From NCBI GenBank assembly GCA_030531025.1, contig JAUMTV010000076.1:1-15277 (forward strand): a stretch of DNA of 15,277 nucleotides, given 5' to 3'. Positions within the stretch are counted from its first letter, which is position 1; every line of letters begins with the position of its first letter. Below are positions 1-6,901 of the stretch, piece after piece. Origin of the DNA: Turicibacter sp. Its GTDB lineage: Bacteria > Bacillota > Bacilli > MOL361 > Turicibacteraceae. Below the pieces are notes generated by a model. The model ran no database searches and had not been told where the DNA came from. It worked only from the letters and a program-made list of their open reading frames with translations. Position numbers and translations under genes: made by a program.

Positions 1-11
1 AGCGGAGGATA

Positions 12-45
12 GCTAAGATCACAATCATAGATTGTGCCACTTAGC
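12..45. repeat. Two-tier inverted repeat at the 3' end of the LacI-type gene
   Basis: An outer stem GCTAAG (12-17) / CTTAGC (40-45) encloses a perfect 7-bp inner stem CACAATC (20-26) / GATTGTG (30-36) with loop ATA. The right outer arm runs into the stop codon and last codon of the minus-strand repressor gene. On that strand it could act as a hairpin at the end of the transcript, but no T-run follows, so it is not a standard intrinsic terminator. It resembles the hairpin units near 4.55-4.64 kb (see findings). Confidence 0.45.
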
Positions 46-1021
46 GTAGGGAACCCGTAGATTCTCGTTCGATGAGTTGGACGGGTAGTGAGATGTGCAT
101 TTGTTCGATTGGTTCGTTTTTGATGAGTTTGAATAGTGTTTCAGCTGCAATTTCTCCCATTGAAACTATTGGTTGAGCAATTGTTGAAATCGTTGGATCT
201 GTAAATTCACAAATACTAATGTTGTCGTAACCGATAATTTTAATATCTTGTGGGACTTGGCGTCCTATTTTCTTTAGACAACGAATACAGTTTGCTGCAA
301 TAATATCACTTGCGGCAAAGATTCCATCAATTTGAGGATGAGTGACTAAGAATTTATAGATTTCAGCATTGGTATCTGGAGTAAACTCTAATTCTACTGT
401 ATGAACTTGAATATCTGGATGGCGCTGTAACGTTTGTAAAAAACCGTTTGCGCGTTCATTAGCAGGAGCCAATGTTTGAGGCCCTCTGAACTGAACAATA
501 TTCCTACAATTTGCCTCAATTAATCGATTGGCTGCTAAGATTCCCCCCATATAATTATCTGCTGTAACAGATGGAATATCTTTACTGACAATACGATCTA
601 ATCCAACGATAGGAATATCCAAATTGATGTATGATACGATATCTGGAGAATTCGAACATAAAATTAGACCATCAATTTTATTTGTTGAAAAGATTTGTAA
701 GTATTCTTTTTCACGGTCAAGGCTTTCTCTTGATGTACAAAGCATTGTTTTATAGCCATGTTGTAAAATAACTTCTTCAATTCCCGAGATCATATCATTA
801 AAAAACTCATTTTTTAAATCTGGAATAATAATTCCAATAATTTTTGATGATTTTCGATACAGAGAACGTGCAATTTCATTAGGAACGTAATTTAATTCCT
901 TAATTGCTTGCATAACTAATTCTTTTGTATGTTCATTGACATATCCTTTGTTATTGATGACGCGTGAGACGGTTGCTACAGAAACGTTAGCAAGCTTTGC
1001 GACGTCTTTAATATTCGCCAA
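41..1021 (-). CDS. LacI-family transcriptional repressor
   Basis: A 326-residue DNA-binding regulator with the LacI/GalR layout. Residues 1-50 form the helix-turn-helix and hinge helix, with the family pattern IKDVAKLANVSVATVSRVI followed by a YVPNEIARSL-type hinge. Residues from about 60 form the periplasmic-binding-protein-like effector domain (GIIIPDLKNEFF near the start, DGIFAASD and IIGYDN later, RESTGS at the end). The start is TTG at 1021-1019, preceded by AGAGGTG at a good spacing; no better ATG lies nearby. It has its own sigma-A promoter just upstream. Lying in line behind a glucosidase and a transporter gene, it is probably a sugar-responsive repressor of that block and perhaps of itself. 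The inducer cannot be read from the sequence. ScrR, MsmR, MalR and RbsR types are all possible. Confidence 0.93.
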   Translation of the reverse strand: MANIKDVAKLANVSVATVSRVINNKGYVNEHTKELVMQAIKELNYVPNEIARSLYRKSSKIIGIIIPDLKNEFFNDMISGIEEVILQHGYKTMLCTSRESLDREKEYLQIFSTNKIDGLILCSNSPDIVSYINLDIPIVGLDRIVSKDIPSVTADNYMGGILAANRLIEANCRNIVQFRGPQTLAPANERANGFLQTLQRHPDIQVHTVELEFTPDTNAEIYKFLVTHPQIDGIFAASDIIAANCIRCLKKIGRQVPQDIKIIGYDNISICEFTDPTISTIAQPIVSMGEIAAETLFKLIKNEPIEQMHISLPVQLIERESTGSLR

Positions 1022-1067
1022 AGTTTTTCACCTCTAAATTCCCTTATTACTCGTTATTTCTATCCTA

Positions 1068-1097
1068 ATTATAAAAGACAATCTTTCACAATGTCAA
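1068..1097 (-). promoter_or_regulatory. Sigma-A promoter of the LacI-family gene
   Basis: On the minus strand a perfect -35 TTGACA (1097-1092) is followed after 18 bases by a perfect -10 TATAAT (1073-1068). Transcription would begin near 1061, about 40 bases before the TTG start. It lies wholly between the end of the MATE gene and the repressor, so the repressor can be expressed independently of the upstream genes. Confidence 0.8.
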
Positions 1098-1113
1098 TGA
1101 ATATCATGAGTTA

Positions 1114-2451
1114 TTAGGAAATGAAAGACTTATTAGTCCATTTATTGCCTCTAAATCTAAAGGTGAAAATCAGCCCTCTAAAACATTCGTCGACAGCAAA
1201 TGCAATCCAAATCCCAACTAATCCAAGGTTAAAATGAATTCCTAAAATATAAGCAATTGGGATACAGATGAGCCACATTCCAACAATTCCAAAAATGAAA
1301 GGATAATTAACGTCTCCCGCTGCTTTTAGCGCATTCGTTAAAACTAAGTTTGAGGCGCGACCAATCTCAAGCACTGTATTTACGAGTAATAATGATTTTC
1401 CAAGACTTAAAATAGCCGGATCATCTGTAAAGATTCAAAATAATAAATCACTACCGAAATAAGCAACAATTGAAAGTATCAAAGAAACAGCAACGGCCAA
1501 CCCTTGGGTTTTAAAAGTTTGTTTATAGACCTCTTCATTCTTCTCTTCACCGATAAAATAACCGACTAAAATTTGGTTCGCTTGAGCAATGGCTAAGCTA
1601 AATAAATAGATGAACATTGAAAGGTTGGATGTATAAACTCTCGTTGTAATTGCTAATGTTCCAAGTAAGGACACAAATGACAAAATGACAACTTGTGAAC
1701 TTGAGTAAGCGACTTGCTCTAAGGCAGAGGGCACCCCAATTTTCAAAATATTTTTAATATCTTGAATTGGCCAACGTTTGAAAAAAACCTCTGAAAATGA
1801 GAAATCAATTTTTTTTACAATGACGAATGCAATTAAGAGCACGGTAATAAAACGACTGAAAACAGTTGAGATTGCTACTCCAATCGGCCCGAGTTCTGCT
1901 ACTCCAAAAAAGCCATAAATAAAGATGGCATTTCCGAAGACATTTACCACATTTGCAATTAATGTAATAATCATAGAGTGCTTAGTATAGCCATAACTTC
2001 TTAAAATGCCGCTTAGCACGGGTTGAATAGCTATTAAAAACAAAAAGCTACCAATAATCTTTGTGTAAGTAACAGTTGTCTCCATAATTTCCTCAGGAGT
2101 ATTCATAAAATGAAGTATATATTTTGAGCAGATGACCATAGTAAGGCTTAAAATTAGTCCGATGATTAAGTTTGCCCCAATTGAAACTATCCCAATTTCA
2201 CAAGCCTTTTCGTGCTGATTAGCCCCTAGATTTTGTGTCATTAAAATAACTGTTCCGGTCGCAACAAAGTTAAACATGACCGCAATTAAATTAATGACTT
2301 GATTCGACATGCCAACAGCTGCAACGGCTGAATCAGAGTAGGCACTTAACATAAACGTATCGATCATCCCCATTAGCATAAACAGTGTTAATTCAATAAA
2401 GATGGGCCAAGCTAATTGTTTTAATGATTTACGTTTAAGTGTATCATTCAT
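1114..2451 (-). pseudogene. MATE-family multidrug/Na+ efflux transporter, interrupted by one in-frame TGA
   Basis: The first 338 codons (2451 to 1438) encode about ten hydrophobic helices with MATE features: an N-terminal KRKSLKQLAWPIFIELTLFML type start and a second repeat with ILKIGVPSALEQ. At 1437-1435 the frame meets TGA. The same frame then continues without any shift for 106 more codons to TAA at 1116-1114, beginning IFTDDPAILSLGK, and supplies the usual last helices. Stop included, the whole is 445 codons, the normal MATE length. The start is ATG with a GGGGGGAT ribosome binding site, 20 bases after the glucosidase stop, so co-transcription with it is likely. A single substitution (for example in GGA, TCA or TGG) explains the stop. 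The truncated product would lack the last two helices. Sequencing error or readthrough are alternatives. Substrate unknown. Confidence 0.88.
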
Positions 2452-2471
2452 CGAATCCCCCCTGTTTATCC

Positions 2472-4304
2472 CTAATCTTTTTTAAGGATCCAAGCAGTAT
2501 AAGCAGGCATAAGTACCGTTGAAGTAATGGTTATATTAGTTTCACTTAGTAGCTCAGTATAAATCCCACTTGGTAAACTAGAACTGTCGATGAGTTGTGC
2601 TTTATTACTGTTATTTAAAAGAACATGAATGGTTTCATTATTGAATTGTTTTTTATAAATCACATAAGAATGAGTATCGTTTGTTTTTAACCACTCAAGC
2701 TCCGAAGAACGTAAAGCAGCATATGTTTTTCTTAAAGCAATCAGTCGTTTTAAATAATTGAAGATTTCACGATCTTGAGATTTTTCATCCCAAATCATAC
2801 ATTTTCGACAAAGTGGATCAGCACCACCATCTAATCCGATTTCACCTCCATAGTAAATACATGGGGTTCCGGTTTGTGTCATTAATAGAGTATAAGCAAG
2901 AAGAGCTTTTTTCTTATTCCCATTACATACTGTTAATAGACGTTGGGTATCATGGCTGTCTAATAAGTTGAAGGCGACTTCATTGACGTTTTGAGCATAG
3001 TCGGTGAGAACTTTATTTAACGCGATTGAAAATTGTGACGATGTGATTTCTTCAAACGCAATATATTTTAAAATGGCATCGCCAAGTGGATAGTTCATTA
3101 CGGCATCGAATTGATCGCCATTTAACCATGGCGCTGAATCATGCCAAATTTCACCTAAAATATAGACATCGTCTTTAACTTCACGAACAGCATTTCTAAA
3201 GTGACGCCAAAATACATGATCGACTTCGTTTGAGACATCTAGACGCCAACCGTCGATGTCAAATTCTTTAACCCAATAGCGGGCTACTTCTAAGAAATAG
3301 TCCATCACTTCTTTGTTTTCAGTATTTAGCTTTGGCATATTTTTAGCAAAAGCAAATGTGTCATAATTTAAACCATTAGGTTGCGTGATTGGATTAAATT
3401 CTTCTTCAATTAGCGGGAATTTTCGAATGTGAAACCAATCTTTATATTTAGAATCTTCGCCATGTTTTAAAACATCTTGCCATTGTGGAAATTCCCAGCC
3501 ACAGTGATTAAAGACCGCATCTAACATAATTTTAATTCCACGGTCATGAGCGGCTTGGACGAGTTTTTTAAATGTCTTTTTATCACCAAATTGAGGGTCT
3601 ATTTCAAAATAATCTGTTGTGTCATATTTGTGAGTAGAAGGAGATTTGAAGATAGGACAAAAATAAATACCATTAACTCCAAGCTCTTGTAAATGGTCAA
3701 GATTATTGATAACACCTGTTAAGTCACCACCATAGAAGGTATTATAGCTTGGATCGATACTTCCCCATTCAACTGTATTTTCTGGATTTAAGTTAGGATC
3801 TCCATTTGCAAAGCGTTCAGGGAAAATTTGATACCAGATGGTTGATTTTACCCACTCAGGTGCATTAAAGACATCTACAGGATTTAGAAATGGAAAGCAA
3901 AAGAAGTTTCCGAGTTCATTTAAATAAGGGGAGTCGACTGATTCGTCACCTATTAATGGGACGAATTTTTTTTCTCCAAATAAAATTTTTTGTTGTGCAT
4001 CGTCAATAATGAAGGCGTAGCGCATTCGTCTAAATTCTGGCTTGAGGCTCACTAACCAAAAATCAAATAAGTCAGTAGATGCCTGTTTTTTCATTTTCAC
4101 CTCATGATTGATCCAACCACGAGCCCCTTCGGCATTTAAGTTTCCGCCCCCACCACCGGCCATCCAATGATATGGATCACCGAAACGGACTGTTACTTGC
4201 TTGATATCATCTTTTGCTGTACGTAATCGTACATGAATCGTTTCTAAATCGTATGAATAGGCATAATTTTGATTTGGTCGATGATAAATTGCATGTAAGT
4301 TCAT
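2472..4304 (-). CDS. GH13 neopullulanase / cyclomaltodextrinase / maltogenic-amylase type glucosidase
   Basis: A 610-residue alpha-glucan hydrolase without a signal peptide, so it probably acts in the cytoplasm on imported maltodextrins, cyclodextrins or pullulan fragments. Residues 1-120 look like the N-terminal CBM34-type beta domain of this group. The catalytic barrel spans about 155-520, starting with STIWYQIFPERFANGD. GH13 regions are visible: region I DAVFNH (262-267), the region V signature MPKLN (323-327) typical of the neopullulanase subfamily GH13_20, region II GWRLDVSNE with nucleophile D356, region III GEIWH with acid/base E385, and region IV LLDSHD with D452. A C-terminal beta domain follows from about 530. 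The ATG is preceded by AAAGGAGTG and overlaps the stop of a short upstream ORF (TAATG). It ends in TAG. The downstream LacI-type gene is the likely regulator. The exact product specificity cannot be read from the sequence. Confidence 0.93.
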   Translation of the reverse strand: MNLHAIYHRPNQNYAYSYDLETIHVRLRTAKDDIKQVTVRFGDPYHWMAGGGGGNLNAEGARGWINHEVKMKKQASTDLFDFWLVSLKPEFRRMRYAFIIDDAQQKILFGEKKFVPLIGDESVDSPYLNELGNFFCFPFLNPVDVFNAPEWVKSTIWYQIFPERFANGDPNLNPENTVEWGSIDPSYNTFYGGDLTGVINNLDHLQELGVNGIYFCPIFKSPSTHKYDTTDYFEIDPQFGDKKTFKKLVQAAHDRGIKIMLDAVFNHCGWEFPQWQDVLKHGEDSKYKDWFHIRKFPLIEEEFNPITQPNGLNYDTFAFAKNMPKLNTENKEVMDYFLEVARYWVKEFDIDGWRLDVSNEVDHVFWRHFRNAVREVKDDVYILGEIWHDSAPWLNGDQFDAVMNYPLGDAILKYIAFEEITSSQFSIALNKVLTDYAQNVNEVAFNLLDSHDTQRLLTVCNGNKKKALLAYTLLMTQTGTPCIYYGGEIGLDGGADPLCRKCMIWDEKSQDREIFNYLKRLIALRKTYAALRSSELEWLKTNDTHSYVIYKKQFNNETIHVLLNNSNKAQLIDSSSLPSGIYTELLSETNITITSTVLMPAYTAWILKKD

Positions 4305-4393
4305 TACTTTTCACTCCTTTTAATCAAAAAACGGTTCAAGCTTTCTTTTGGTAAGAATATACATTTATTACTGATTAACTTTATCCTCCTCAT
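4304..4393 (-). CDS. Possible 29-residue leader peptide overlapping the glucosidase start
   Basis: A 30-codon ORF begins with ATG at 4393, five bases after an AGGGGGG stretch that can pair with 16S rRNA. It ends in TAA whose last base is the first base of the glucosidase ATG (TAATG). The peptide is basic and mildly hydrophobic, starting MRRIKLISNK, and has no match I recognise. The glucosidase ribosome binding site lies inside its last codons, so translation of the two could be coupled. Chance is a serious alternative, because 30-codon ORFs are common in AT-rich DNA. Confidence 0.33.
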   Translation of the reverse strand: MRRIKLISNKCIFLPKESLNRFLIKRSEK

Positions 4394-4515
4394 TGTTCCC
4401 CCCCTAGAATGGATAAAAATTAGTGTCATTTACTTAATGTTTCTTTCTGATGTTTTATATAATACGCGCTTGATAACAGACATAAAATCGGAACTTATTC
4501 TATCAAATGAGGAAA

Positions 4516-4545
4516 CATTATTTGTCTAATAGGGAACCATACCCC
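4516..4545 (+). promoter_or_regulatory. Weak sigma-E-like promoter candidate upstream of yunB
   Basis: CATTATT (4516-4522), then 15 bases, then CATACCCC (4538-4545). This is a partial match to the mother-cell sigma-E pattern (about 5 of 7 and 6 of 8 positions). It is proposed because yunB is a sporulation gene, but it would leave a leader of about 180 bases and it overlaps the first hairpin unit. Low certainty. Confidence 0.2.
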
Positions 4546-4585
4546 ATCAAAGGTGGAAACATTTATCTTAGATAAATGATGGGGT
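4541..4585. repeat. Nested inverted repeat (ACCCCATCA / TGATGGGGT)
   Basis: A perfect 9-bp outer stem (4541-4549 with 4577-4585) encloses an 11-base spacer and the 7-bp hairpin of unit 2 at 4561-4577; the two stems meet at base 4577. No T-run follows on either strand, so it is not an ordinary terminator for the divergent genes. Confidence 0.55.
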
Positions 4586-4682
4586 CCCCCCTAGCAATTG
4601 AGGATTAGATTATCTTCGATAATCGCCAGGGAACCCTTACATTATGACATTTGGTGGGGGGAATCACAATGGAGTTTTGGGT

Positions 4683-4696
4683 TGTAACCGGTTTTA
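4683..4696 (+). promoter_or_regulatory. cre-like operator (CcpA / LacI family) upstream of yunB
   Basis: TGTAACCGGTTTTA fits the catabolite-responsive-element consensus TGWAANCGNTNWCA at 13 of 14 positions, with the perfect palindrome AACCGGTT in its centre (4686-4693). It sits 37 bases before the yunB start and about 290 bases from the divergent leader ORF. It could serve CcpA or the LacI-type repressor of this window. A chance match is possible. Confidence 0.35.
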
Positions 4697-4733
4697 TTTT
4701 GAGGTCAAGTTGGAGAAGGAGATGTAGTAGAGG

Positions 4734-5582
4734 ATGAAAAGAAGAATGAGAAGACGAAGTAGACGAAAAAAGAAACGGAATGCTTCTTTTAAAAGATGGA
4801 GACGACGGGTGATTGCGTTATCGATTGTATTAGGGCTTGTTTATCTGGCGCATTTTATGTATAGCAATCTTTATGCTATTGTGATGAATTATGCGTCTAA
4901 ACAAACGATTAATATTGCGACTCTCATTATAAAAGAAGCTATTGGACAAAGTGAGTTAGTCTCTTTTAACGTCGAGGACGTCATTCACTTTGAAGAAAAT
5001 GATAAAGGATATGTTAGCAGTGTTTATATTAATACGCCAGAGCTAAACCGATTACTTGTCTCAGCGACACATCAGGTTGAAGAAAAATTGTTACTTGTCG
5101 AGAGCGGGGATTTAAGTGAACTCGGGTTAGATGCTATTTATGGAGGACCGTATGAAGATGGGGTGTTATTATCAGTTCCGTTAACGGCTGCACTTAATCT
5201 CTCACTATTTCATGAATATGGACCACGCTTTCCTGTTTCAGCCAAAGTTATTGGTAATGCGGTAACAGATATTGTGACAGATGTGAAACCGTATGGTATT
5301 AATAATGCGATGCTTGAGATTTCATTAAAGGTCACTGTGCGAATGAAAGTCACGTTACCTTTTAAATCGGATGAAACGGTGGTTTCTGTTGCAAGTCCGA
5401 TTGTGATTAAAATGATTACAGGTCAAACCCCAGAATACTACTATATTGGTAGCAGCTCAGCATCTCCACTTAGTCCATTTACTAATGAGTCAGGTAAAAC
5501 GAATGAAAGTCAAACTCAAGTACCAGATGCATCACCTGAACAAGGTGTTGAAAATGGTATGGAAAATATTTTATTACAATAA
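4734..5582 (+). CDS. yunB: Sporulation protein YunB
   Basis: A 282-residue protein of the YunB sporulation family. The first 25 residues hold 17 Arg or Lys. One transmembrane segment follows at about 26-45, and then a mixed domain of about 200 residues. The C-terminal 35 residues are rich in Ser, Asn, Gln and Thr, and look disordered; they make this protein somewhat longer than I expect for the family. The topology suggests a membrane-anchored protein with its bulk outside the cytoplasm. In Bacillus subtilis yunB is needed for efficient spore formation and its biochemical role is unknown. Start choice is imperfect: AAGGAG (4716-4721) lies 12 bases before ATG 4734, while AGAGG abuts it, so Met5 (4746) is an alternative. 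It is a single-gene unit closed by a strong terminator. Confidence 0.86.
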   Translation: MKRRMRRRSRRKKKRNASFKRWRRRVIALSIVLGLVYLAHFMYSNLYAIVMNYASKQTINIATLIIKEAIGQSELVSFNVEDVIHFEENDKGYVSSVYINTPELNRLLVSATHQVEEKLLLVESGDLSELGLDAIYGGPYEDGVLLSVPLTAALNLSLFHEYGPRFPVSAKVIGNAVTDIVTDVKPYGINNAMLEISLKVTVRMKVTLPFKSDETVVSVASPIVIKMITGQTPEYYYIGSSSASPLSPFTNESGKTNESQTQVPDASPEQGVENGMENILLQ

Positions 5583-5601
5583 TAATTGCATGAGTTTATA
5601 C

Positions 5602-5635
5602 AAAAAAGAGCATTTAAGGTTAATGCTCTTTTTTT
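5602..5635. terminator. Intrinsic terminator after yunB
   Basis: Stem GAGCATT (5608-5614) / AATGCTC (5622-5628) with a 7-base loop, followed by seven T and preceded by six A. It could work in both directions. Confidence 0.9.
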
Positions 5636-5708
5636 CGACGCTATAATGAGAGAATGTTAGTTTTTAACGAGGTTATGAAGTCAATAAATGAAAATGTAGT
5701 TTATTAAA

Positions 5709-5738
5709 TTTACGGTTTTGGATTAGATATGCTACAAT
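5709..5738 (+). promoter_or_regulatory. Promoter of yutD-yutF
   Basis: TTTACG (5709-5714), 18 bases, then TACAAT (5733-5738). The -10 carries an upstream TG (ATGCTACAAT), an extended -10 that makes up for the modest -35. It lies just after the yunB terminator and about 36 bases before yutD. Confidence 0.55.
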
Positions 5739-5773
5739 AAAAACATTATATAAATAGTTAAGAGGTGATGATG

Positions 5774-6076
5774 GTGAGTCGTTATCGATATCAAGTTGTA
5801 AAAACACATCTCATAGAATTTGATGAAGAATTATTTTATCAAAAGATAACGGAGATTTTAGAGAAATACGATATTATTGTGGGGGACTTTTCAGGTGGAC
5901 AACTTCGATTAAAAGGTTTTTATTACAATGAACGTAAAAATGTCCCGTTAGATTCAAAATGTATTACAATTCCAGAGTATATTGCAGAGTACTGTGCTTA
6001 TGGATGTCCTTATTATGTAGTAGAAAAGATTGTCCCAAATCAACACTCAGAAGAATGGACAACTTCAAAGAAATAG
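5774..6076 (+). CDS. yutD: YutD-like protein (DUF1027)
   Basis: About 100 residues, cytoplasmic, of a small conserved Bacilli family of unknown function. The family core IVGDFSGGQLRLKGFY is followed by an IPEYIAEYCAYGCPYYVVEK segment with two close cysteines. The reading frame opens GTG-ATG-ATG-GTG from 5765. The Shine-Dalgarno complement GAGGTGAT (5763-5770) covers the first of these codons, so the GTG at 5774 is the best-spaced start; ATG 5768 or 5771 cannot be excluded. It lies 17 bases upstream of the yutF-like phosphatase gene and is almost certainly co-transcribed with it. The same family is neighbour to yutF in Bacillus. It ends in TAG. Confidence 0.87.
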   Translation: MSRYRYQVVKTHLIEFDEELFYQKITEILEKYDIIVGDFSGGQLRLKGFYYNERKNVPLDSKCITIPEYIAEYCAYGCPYYVVEKIVPNQHSEEWTTSKK

Positions 6077-6093
6077 CAAGAAAGAGGAGACTT

Positions 6094-6852
6094 ATGTATA
6101 AAGGATATTTAATTGATTTAGATGGAACAGCTTATCATGGAACAAAAGTTGTTCAAGAAACATTACAGTTCGTTCAAGCATTACATGAAAAAAACATTCC
6201 TTATTTATTTTTAACTAATAATAGTACGAAAACACCACAAATGGTTGCAGATGTTTTATCAAATCTTGGGTATCCTGTCACAAAGGAGCAAGTTTATACA
6301 CCATCAATGGCAACGGCACAATATATTTATGATCAAAATCCAAATGCAAAAGTTTATATGATTGGTGAAGTTGGTCTTCAAACAGCTTTAGCTGAAAAAG
6401 GGTTAACGATTACGAGTGAAAATCCTGACTACGTAGTCATTGGTCTTGATCGTGAGATTAACTATGAAAAATTAGGGTTAGCTTGTTTAGTGATTCGTAA
6501 TGGAGCTAAATTTATTTCAACAAATGGAGATGTCGCGATTCCAACAGAGCGTGGACTATTACCAGGAAACGGAGCCCTAACATCTGTTATTACGGTTTCA
6601 ACAGGTGTTGAGCCAACATTTATCGGAAAACCAGAACGTATTATTATGGAAGAAGCTTTAAAGATCATTCAATTGCCTCCACAAGTGGTTGCTATGATTG
6701 GAGACAATTATTTTACAGATATTTTAGCGGGAATTAATGCCAATATTCCAACGATTTATATTGAAGGAGGTGTATCTACACGAGAAGAAGTAATGAGTTA
6801 TGATACGCCACCGACACACGTCTTAAAAGATTTAACAGAATTTGAAATTTAA
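6094..6852 (+). CDS. yutF: HAD-family phosphatase, NagD/YutF type
   Basis: 252 residues, a cytoplasmic HAD-superfamily (subclass IIA) sugar- or nucleotide-phosphate phosphatase related to NagD. Motif I is DLDGT with nucleophile D8 and acid D10, motif II has T41 in FLTNNS, the catalytic lysine is K179 in FIGKPE, and motif IV is GDNYFTD with D204 and D209. The long insert between motifs II and III is the C2 cap expected of NagD types. The open frame extends further upstream over yutD, but that stretch does not look like protein. ATG 6094 has GAGGAG six bases before it and begins exactly at the family start MYKGYLIDLDGT. Second gene of the yutD-yutF unit, with its own terminator. The physiological substrate is not readable. 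Confidence 0.92.
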   Translation: MYKGYLIDLDGTAYHGTKVVQETLQFVQALHEKNIPYLFLTNNSTKTPQMVADVLSNLGYPVTKEQVYTPSMATAQYIYDQNPNAKVYMIGEVGLQTALAEKGLTITSENPDYVVIGLDREINYEKLGLACLVIRNGAKFISTNGDVAIPTERGLLPGNGALTSVITVSTGVEPTFIGKPERIIMEEALKIIQLPPQVVAMIGDNYFTDILAGINANIPTIYIEGGVSTREEVMSYDTPPTHVLKDLTEFEI

Positions 6853-6854
6853 TT

Positions 6855-6877
6855 AAAGGCCCAGATTTGGGCCTTTT
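6855..6877 (+). terminator. Intrinsic terminator after yutF
   Basis: AAAGGCCC (6855-6862), loop of six, then GGGCCTTTT (6869-6877). A short GC-rich stem with a short T-run, immediately after the stop codon. Confidence 0.8.
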
Positions 6878-6901
6878 ATATGGAAGAAGAGGGATAAAGG
6901 T

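Larger units (their letters stand above)
4508..4638. repeat. Three degenerate tandem hairpin units in the glucosidase-yunB spacer
   Basis: Three related units repeat at 48-50 bp. Each starts with a GGA-type run (GAGGAAACATT at 4509, GTGGAAACATT at 4553-4563, GAGGATTAGATT at 4600-4611). In units 2 and 3 a 7-bp stem with a 3-base loop follows: ATTTATC-TTA-GATAAAT at 4561-4577 and GATTATC-TTC-GATAATC at 4608-4624. Three bases later comes a GGG-CCC block: GGGGTCCCC at 4581 and AGGGAACCC at 4628. The distance from GGA to this block is exactly 26 bases in both. Unit 1 ends in AGGGAACC at 4531 but is six bases shorter and has only a weak stem. The stems differ in sequence while their pairing is kept, which argues for a selected structure. 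The function is unknown. Confidence 0.6.

Noticed and set aside
1435..1437. TGA read as tryptophan or selenocysteine
   Set aside because: All other genes use TGG for tryptophan and contain no in-frame TGA. No selenocysteine hairpin is evident and MATE proteins are not known selenoproteins. A nonsense mutation is the simpler reading.
4320..4340. Second cre-like site just upstream of the glucosidase (around ACGGTTCAAG)
   Set aside because: The spacing of the conserved bases is off by one from the consensus, and no palindrome is present.
4458..4463. Plus-strand TATAAT as promoter of the yunB leader
   Set aside because: No acceptable -35 hexamer lies 16-18 bases upstream, and the sequence is AT-rich. 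The minus-strand TATTAT at the same place, for the glucosidase, also lacks a -35.
4508..4638. Known riboswitch or T-box leader
   Set aside because: I compared it from memory with T-box (AGGGTGGNACCGCG), c-di-GMP, guanidine, preQ1, TPP, FMN, purine and lysine consensus elements. None fits, and no terminator/antiterminator pair is visible.
5446..5646. Open frame inside and beyond the end of yunB
   Set aside because: It is out of phase with yunB, has no ribosome binding site and no family features, and runs through the yunB terminator.
5959..6093. Upstream extension of the yutF frame
   Set aside because: It overlaps yutD out of phase, and its Cys-rich start does not resemble the family. ATG 6094 has a good ribosome binding site and begins at the conserved N-terminus.
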